DNA of 18,889 nt from an uncultured Massilia sp. (GTDB lineage Bacteria > Pseudomonadota > Gammaproteobacteria > Burkholderiales > Burkholderiaceae), in assembly GCA_946886065.1 (NCBI GenBank), contig CAMPHU010000076.1, positions 1-18,889 on the forward strand. The letters run 5' to 3'. Every line of letters begins with the position of its first letter. The stretch's first letter is position 1. Of this stretch, positions 15,332 to 18,889 are shown one piece after another. A model generated the notes under the pieces. It was not told the DNA's origin. It saw only the letters and a list, made by a program, of their open reading frames with translations, and did no database searches. Position numbers and translations under genes: made by a program.

Positions 15332-15408
15332 GGGCGGTTAGTTCAGCTGGTTAGAATACTTGGTCGACATCCAAGGGGTCGCAGATTCGAATTCTGCACC
15401 GCCCACCA
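15332..15408 (+). tRNA. tRNA-Val (anticodon GAC)
   Basis: A 77-base cloverleaf with encoded CCA. Acceptor GGGCGGT pairs with ACCGCCC, D-stem GTTC with GAAT, anticodon stem CTTGG with CCAAG, variable GGGTC, and T-arm GCAGA/TCTGC with loop TTCGAAT. The seven-base anticodon loop is TCGACAT, which puts GAC at positions 34-36 (reads GUC and GUU) but leaves C, not the near-universal U, at position 33. The GTTC...GAAT D-stem resembles tRNA-Asp more than typical tRNA-Val. It has its own strong promoter and lies upstream of thrS. Confidence 0.9.
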
Positions 15409-15549
15409 GAATATTCTGTGTAAGAGCGAGAAAGGCACCACGGTTATGACACCGCGAACTACAACCTGGTTGTGGGGGAATCGCTAGACGCGAAGGGGTG
15501 TGCTTTTGCTCAACACAACGGAAAAACGCGGCTAGTCCGCGTTTTTTTT
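15409..15549 (+). terminator. tRNA 3' trailer and intrinsic terminator (15522-15549)
   Basis: No gene is seen between the tRNA and thrS. The 113-base trailer starts with the palindrome AGAATATTCT (15408-15417, including the tRNA's last base) and contains a small hairpin ACAAC-CTG-GTTGT (15461-15473). It ends in a textbook terminator: AAAAACGCGG (15522-15531), loop CTAGT, CCGCG (15537-15541) and eight Ts (15542-15549). From 15550 to 15620 lie only the thrS leader with a possible -10 TACAAT (15556-15561), lacking a good -35, and its ribosome site. Confidence 0.85.
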
Positions 15550-15620
15550 CGTCTGTACAATTTTCACAAGTTCCAATACATCAAACCTCACCGGCGCGTG
15601 CGCCACGAATGGAGAACAGC

Positions 15621-17531
15621 ATGCTGAACGTTCGACTTCCCGATGGTTCCAACCGTCAATTTGACGGTCCCGTCACGGTCGCCCAGGTGGCCCAGAACAT
15701 CGCCCCGAGCCTGGCCAAGGCCGCGCTTGCGGGCAAGGTCAACGGCAAGGTGGTCGACACCTCCTTCCTGATCGAGAGCGACGCCGACCTGGCCATCGTC
15801 ACCGACAAGGATCCGGAAGGCCTGGACGTGATCCGCCACTCGACCGCCCACCTGCTGGCCTATGCGGTCAAGGAACTGTTCCCGGAAGCCCAGGTCACCA
15901 TCGGCCCGGTCATCGATAACGGCTTCTACTACGACTTCTCGTACAAGCGCCCGTTCACCCCGGAAGACCTGCAGGCGATCGAAAAGAAGATGCTTGAGTT
16001 GGCCAAGAAGGACGAGCCGGTCACCCGCAAGGTGCTGCCGCGCGACGAAGCCGTGGCCTATTTCAAGTCGATCGGCGAGGACTACAAGGCCGAGATCATC
16101 GCCTCGATCCCGGCCAACGAAGACGTGTCGCTGTACAGCGAAGGCAAGTTCACCGACCTGTGCCGCGGCCCGCACGTGCCCTCGACCGGCAAGCTGAAGG
16201 TCTTCAAGCTGATGAAGCTGGCCGGCGCCTACTGGCGCGGCGACTCCAGGAACGAGATGCTGCAGCGCGTCTACGGCACCGCCTGGGCCAAGAAAGAAGA
16301 GCAGGAGCAGTACCTGCACATGCTGGAGGAAGCCGAGAAGCGCGACCATCGCAAACTCGGCAAGCAACTGGACCTGTTCCACTTCCAGGAAGAAGCTCCG
16401 GGCCTGATCTTCTGGCATCCGAAGGGCTGGACCGTCTGGCAGCAGGTGGAGCAGTACATGCGCACCAAGTACCAGGTCAATGGCTACAGCGAAGTCAAGG
16501 CCCCGCAGATCCTCGACCGCAGCCTGTGGGAAAAGACCGGCCACTGGGAAAACTACCGCGACAACATGTTCACCACCGAGTCGGAGAACCGTTCGTACGC
16601 GCTCAAGCCGATGAACTGCCCGGGCCACGTGCAGATCTATAACGCCGGCCTGCGCTCCTACCGCGACCTGCCGCTGCGCTACGGCGAATTCGGCCAGTGC
16701 CACCGCAACGAGTCCTCGGGTGCGCTGCACGGCCTGATGCGCGTGCGCGGCTTCACCCAGGACGACGGCCACATCTTCTGCACCGAAGCGCAGATCGAGG
16801 CCGAAGTGACCGCCTTCCACGCCCAGGCGATGGAGGTCTATGACGATTTCGGCTTCGCGAACATCGACGTCAAGATCGCCCTGCGACCAAGCAGCCGCAT
16901 CGGCTCGGACGAGGTGTGGGACCAGGCCGAAGAGGCGCTGCGCTCGGCGCTGCGCGCCTGCGGCGTGAGCTGGACCGAATTGCCGGGCGAGGGCGCCTTC
17001 TACGGCCCGAAGATCGAATACCACCTGAAGGACAGCCTCGGCCGTCCGTGGCAGGTCGGCACCATGCAGGTCGACTTCTCGATGCCGGGCCGCCTGGGTT
17101 CGGAATACGTCGCCGAAGACAATACCCGCAAGGTTCCGGTCATGCTGCACCGTGCGATCGTCGGCTCGATGGAGCGCTTCATCGGCATCCTGATCGAGAA
17201 CTACGCGGGCGCGCTGCCGCTGTGGCTGGCGCCGGTGCAGGTGGCCATCCTGAACATCTCGGATGCCCAGGCCGATTACGTCAAACAAGTCGAGGCGCAA
17301 CTGCGCAAAGCGGGCCTGCGCGTCCACGCTGATTTGCGGAACGAGAAGATCACCTATAAAATACGGGAGCATTCCGTCCAAAAGCTGCCTTACATCCTCG
17401 TTGTCGGGGACAAGGAGCGGGATGCCAACACTGTGGCCGTGCGTGCCCGCGGCAATGTCGACCTGGGCGTGATGCCCGTCGATGCGCTCGTGGAGCGTCT
17501 GGTAGGCGAAGTTGCCGCCAAGACGAAATAA
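15621..17531 (+). CDS. thrS: Threonyl-tRNA synthetase
   Basis: A 636-residue cytoplasmic class II synthetase that charges tRNA-Thr. GGAG at 15611-15614 sets the ATG at 15621; in-frame codons back to 15498 run through a terminator and are not coding. Domains: TGS (1-61), editing domain (about 62-225) with His73-x3-His77, Cys181 and His185 for hydrolysing Ser-tRNA-Thr, catalytic core (about 240-535), and the HGTP anticodon-binding domain (about 535-630). Zinc ligands are Cys333 (NCPGH), His384 (DDGHIF) and His510 (LHRAIVGS). Motif 2 is seen in [20 protein letters not shown]. All numbers match the E. coli enzyme within one residue. It leads the infC-rpmI-rplT block, as in many proteobacteria. 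No T-box-like or tRNA-like operator was recognised in the short leader. Confidence 0.97.
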   Translation: MLNVRLPDGSNRQFDGPVTVAQVAQNIAPSLAKAALAGKVNGKVVDTSFLIESDADLAIVTDKDPEGLDVIRHSTAHLLAYAVKELFPEAQVTIGPVIDNGFYYDFSYKRPFTPEDLQAIEKKMLELAKKDEPVTRKVLPRDEAVAYFKSIGEDYKAEIIASIPANEDVSLYSEGKFTDLCRGPHVPSTGKLKVFKLMKLAGAYWRGDSRNEMLQRVYGTAWAKKEEQEQYLHMLEEAEKRDHRKLGKQLDLFHFQEEAPGLIFWHPKGWTVWQQVEQYMRTKYQVNGYSEVKAPQILDRSLWEKTGHWENYRDNMFTTESENRSYALKPMNCPGHVQIYNAGLRSYRDLPLRYGEFGQCHRNESSGALHGLMRVRGFTQDDGHIFCTEAQIEAEVTAFHAQAMEVYDDFGFANIDVKIALRPSSRIGSDEVWDQAEEALRSALRACGVSWTELPGEGAFYGPKIEYHLKDSLGRPWQVGTMQVDFSMPGRLGSEYVAEDNTRKVPVMLHRAIVGSMERFIGILIENYAGALPLWLAPVQVAILNISDAQADYVKQVEAQLRKAGLRVHADLRNEKITYKIREHSVQKLPYILVVGDKERDANTVAVRARGNVDLGVMPVDALVERLVGEVAAKTK

Positions 17532-17566
17532 TCCCGGCCGAACTTCATATTCTCAAAGGAAACAAC

Positions 17567-18088
17567 ATAGCTACTGACAAGCAGAATCGCATCAATGGCG
17601 AGATCACCCATCCCGAAATGCGTCTGAACGGGATTGAAAATGAGCCGCTGGGTATTGTGACCCTGGCCGAGGCGTTTCGTCTGGCTGAAGAAGCGAACGT
17701 GGACCTGGTCGAGATCGCGCCGAACGCGGTCCCGCCGGTTTGCCGCCTGATGGATTACGGCAAGTTCAAATATTCGGAGCAGAAGAAGGCCCACGAAGCC
17801 AAGCTCAAGCAGAAGATCATCCAGGTCAAGGAAATCAAGTTCCGTCCGGGCACCGATGAAGGCGACTACAGCATCAAGCTGCGCAACCTCATCAAGTTCC
17901 TGGAGGAGGGCGACAAGACCAAGATCACCCTGCGTTTCCGTGGCCGCGAGATGGCACACCAGGACATCGGCATGCGCATGCTCGAGCGTCTGCGCGGCGA
18001 CCTGGAGCCGTATGGCCAGGTCGAGCAGTTCCCGAAGCTCGAAGGTCGCCAGATGATCATGGTGGTCGCGCCGAAGAAGAAGAAGTAA
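17567..18088 (+). CDS. infC: Translation initiation factor IF-3, ATA start
   Basis: IF-3 binds the 30S subunit, keeps it free of 50S and checks the start codon-initiator tRNA match. The first in-frame ATG (17618) would cut off the conserved NRINGEI segment, leaving 156 residues. The reading frame is open upstream to ATA at 17567-17569, directly after AAAGGA (17555-17560) at six bases spacing, giving [10 protein letters not shown] after the initiator and a total of 173 residues, normal for the family. The N-domain runs to about 75, the linker ([19 protein letters not shown]) to about 95, and the C-domain to the lysine-rich end. A non-AUG start lets IF-3 repress its own translation, as known for AUU in E. 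coli. It starts 35 bases after thrS, so the two are likely cotranscribed. Confidence 0.95.
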   Translation: MATDKQNRINGEITHPEMRLNGIENEPLGIVTLAEAFRLAEEANVDLVEIAPNAVPPVCRLMDYGKFKYSEQKKAHEAKLKQKIIQVKEIKFRPGTDEGDYSIKLRNLIKFLEEGDKTKITLRFRGREMAHQDIGMRMLERLRGDLEPYGQVEQFPKLEGRQMIMVVAPKKKK

Positions 18089-18110
18089 TTCTTCGCGTCA
18101 GGTGGTAACA

Positions 18111-18156
18111 AGGCCGGGTCCGGCGTGCAGGCGCTGTCTGCATGGTGGCCCGGCTT
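18111..18156 (+). ncRNA. Candidate structured RNA element after infC
   Basis: A nested fold can be drawn: AGGCCGGG (18111-18118) with CCCGGCTT (18149-18156; one G-U), and inside it TGCAG (18126-18130) with CTGCA (18138-18142) closing a seven-base loop. The two stems are separated by near-symmetric internal loops of seven and six bases. No U-run follows. It could be part of an mRNA leader controlling rpmI-rplT, or a processing site; this is inference. Confidence 0.35.
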
Positions 18157-18255
18157 CCGTTCGTCTGTAGGATTGGCATGAATGGGCTGGGGCAGCCGGC
18201 GCCGTCCCTGTTGTCGGTGCACAGGTAACGCCGGTTTCATTGCCTGCCCATGATT

Positions 18256-18382
18256 CGTCATTCCCGCCACTGGCGGCAAAGACTCCCGGCAAAGGCCGGG
18301 ATCCGATTCCCGTGTCCGGTGAGTGGCTTCCGTTCCTGGCAGCGCGGGCAAGCCTGGGGCTCCGGCCTTCGCCGGGGTGACG
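18256..18382 (+). repeat. Composite repetitive extragenic palindrome (two REP-like hairpins facing each other)
   Basis: The element is bounded by CGTCATTCCCGC (18256-18267) and GCCGGGGTGACG (18371-18382), inverted copies matching at 9 of 12 positions. Inside are hairpins CCGCC-ACT-GGCGG (18264-18276), CCCGGC-AAAG-GCCGGG (18285-18300) and CCGGC-CTTC-GCCGG (18362-18375); the last two are the same core in opposite orientation. This is the layout of a BIME or a MITE-like non-autonomous element. It lies within the infC-rpmI spacer (18089-18624), where no gene is seen. Confidence 0.6.
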
Positions 18383-18473
18383 GGCCAACAACTTCGACAT
18401 GCTTTGCCGGGCATCGTGCGATGGTGTCGTCGGCCAATCGCCACAGCCCCCATCTCCCCCGTACAAAATTCTG

Positions 18474-18516
18474 TGCTACAATCTGCGGTTCCTGTTTTCC
18501 CAAACAGGTTGTAGCA
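18474..18516 (+). promoter_or_regulatory. Candidate rpmI-rplT promoter with inverted repeat
   Basis: TG-C-TACAAT (18474-18482) is an extended -10 without a clear -35 17 bases upstream. The same bases TGCTACAA (18474-18481) are the left arm of a perfect inverted repeat with TTGTAGCA (18509-18516), and between them lies the hairpin CCTGTTT-TCCC-AAACAGG (18491-18508). A promoter here would uncouple the L35/L20 genes from infC. Confidence 0.45.
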
Positions 18517-18618
18517 GACTCGCTTCTGCTGCAGGACAAGTGAAAGTAGGCATCTAAGAGCAGCGTCGCTGCCACCTGCAATCCTGTCGTACATATGAGG
18601 CTGTCCATAAAAGGACAG
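18513..18618 (+). promoter_or_regulatory. rpmI 5' leader with ribosome-site hairpin (possible L20 operator)
   Basis: Three small hairpins follow one another: AGCAGA/TCTGCT (18513-18530), GCAGC-GTC-GCTGC (18560-18572) and CTGTCC-ATAAAA-GGACAG (18601-18618). The last one pairs the Shine-Dalgarno AAGGA (18611-18615) of rpmI. An alternative pairing of GGACA (18534-18538) with TGTCC (18602-18606) would free it. In E. coli L20 represses rpmI translation by binding a leader pseudoknot; a comparable control here is inference. Confidence 0.45.
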
Positions 18619-18624
18619 ATGACT

Positions 18625-18822
18625 ATGCCAAAAATGAAAACCAAGAGCTCCGCGAAGAAACGTTTTCGCGTGCGTCCGGGCGGTACCGTCAAGTCGGGCA
18701 TGGCGTTCAAGCGTCACATCCTGACCAAGAAGACCACCAAGAACAAGCGCCAACTGCGCGGCACCCGTAACATCAATGCGTCGGACGTCCAAAGCGTCTA
18801 CCGCATGATGCCATCTGCTTAA
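18625..18822 (+). CDS. rpmI: Ribosomal protein bL35
   Basis: A 65-residue, strongly basic protein of the large ribosomal subunit, complete and of family length. [16 protein letters not shown], the [17 protein letters not shown] centre and the RNLR-like LRGT region ending in VYRMMPSA are diagnostic for L35. The start at 18625 rather than the earlier in-frame ATGs (18595, 18619) is fixed by the family N-terminus and by AAGGA at 18611-18615. It is followed by rplT after 21 bases, and the two are translated together in related bacteria. Confidence 0.96.
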   Translation: MPKMKTKSSAKKRFRVRPGGTVKSGMAFKRHILTKKTTKNKRQLRGTRNINASDVQSVYRMMPSA

Positions 18823-18843
18823 TCTCACACAAAAGGAGCTACC

Positions 18844-18889
18844 ATGCCTCGAGTAAAACGTGGGGTTACTGCACGTGCCCGTCACAAGA
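18844..18889 (+). CDS. rplT: Ribosomal protein bL20, N-terminal fragment
   Basis: Only 15 codons are inside the window: MPRVKRGVTARARHK, the invariant N-terminus of L20, preceded by AAGGAG at 18833-18838. L20 is an early assembly protein of the 50S subunit that binds 23S rRNA and, in E. coli, represses the rpmI-rplT cistrons. The rest lies beyond the window edge. Confidence 0.95.
   Translation, partial: MPRVKRGVTARARHK

Noticed and set aside
15498..15620. Upstream extension of thrS by 41 codons
   Set aside because: The stretch runs through a perfect intrinsic terminator, and the family N-terminus plus GGAG fix the start at 15621.
18256..18382. Short CRISPR-like repeat array
   Set aside because: Only two core palindromes in opposite orientation, no equal spacers and no cas genes; it fits a BIME/REP unit.
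17866..18885. Minus-strand open frame across infC end, spacer and rpmI
   Set aside because: It covers rpmI and the REP-like element in antisense and shows no family features or ribosome site.

Overview
The window looks like a chromosomal segment of a high-GC betaproteobacterium, most likely in the Oxalobacteraceae (Massilia/Telluria/Duganella type). This is inferred from the thrS-infC-rpmI-rplT translation block, the alpha/beta hydrolase-RidA-relA cluster, the polyhydroxybutyrate-type 3-hydroxybutyrate dehydrogenase, the codon use, and the CCGGCGAAGGCCGG-like intergenic palindromes. No phage, IS element, CRISPR array or integrase was seen. The genus is a judgement from memory of gene families, not a database match.

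Left part (1-6778). A partial BlaI/MecI-type repressor on the minus strand faces a two-gene plus-strand operon of exported lipoproteins: an alpha/beta hydrolase with a recognisable Ser-Asp-His triad, overlapping by ATGA a calcineurin-like metallophosphoesterase. A hairpin with a U-run ends the convergent dctA gene (C4-dicarboxylate uptake). Upstream of dctA, on the same strand, lie an exported amidohydrolase and a 3-hydroxybutyrate dehydrogenase. The last two and dctA are all minus-strand and suggest use of organic acids and storage polymer.

Middle part (6913-13255, plus strand). An alpha/beta hydrolase, a RidA-family protein and relA are packed together and end in a long perfect hairpin. RelA has an intact EFDD-type synthetase site and a destroyed HD hydrolase site. 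Next comes a four-gene set: a divergent MlaE-like permease, an MCE (MlaD-like) substrate-binding protein, a lipoprotein and a small membrane protein. It resembles an intermembrane lipid transport system, but no ATPase gene is present in the window.

Right part (13278-18889). Two minus-strand genes encode a thioredoxin-reductase-like flavoprotein with a CPVC pair but no usual NADPH glycine loop, and a CDF metal efflux protein. Then comes the translation block: tRNA-Val(GAC) with a strong promoter, thrS, infC starting at a non-AUG ATA codon, a long structured and repeat-bearing spacer, rpmI and the start of rplT.

The most interesting points are the tRNA-Val with C instead of the near-universal U33, the ATA start of infC, the structured infC-rpmI spacer with a hairpin covering the rpmI ribosome binding site, the MCE operon without an ATPase, and the lipoprotein hydrolase/phosphoesterase pair.
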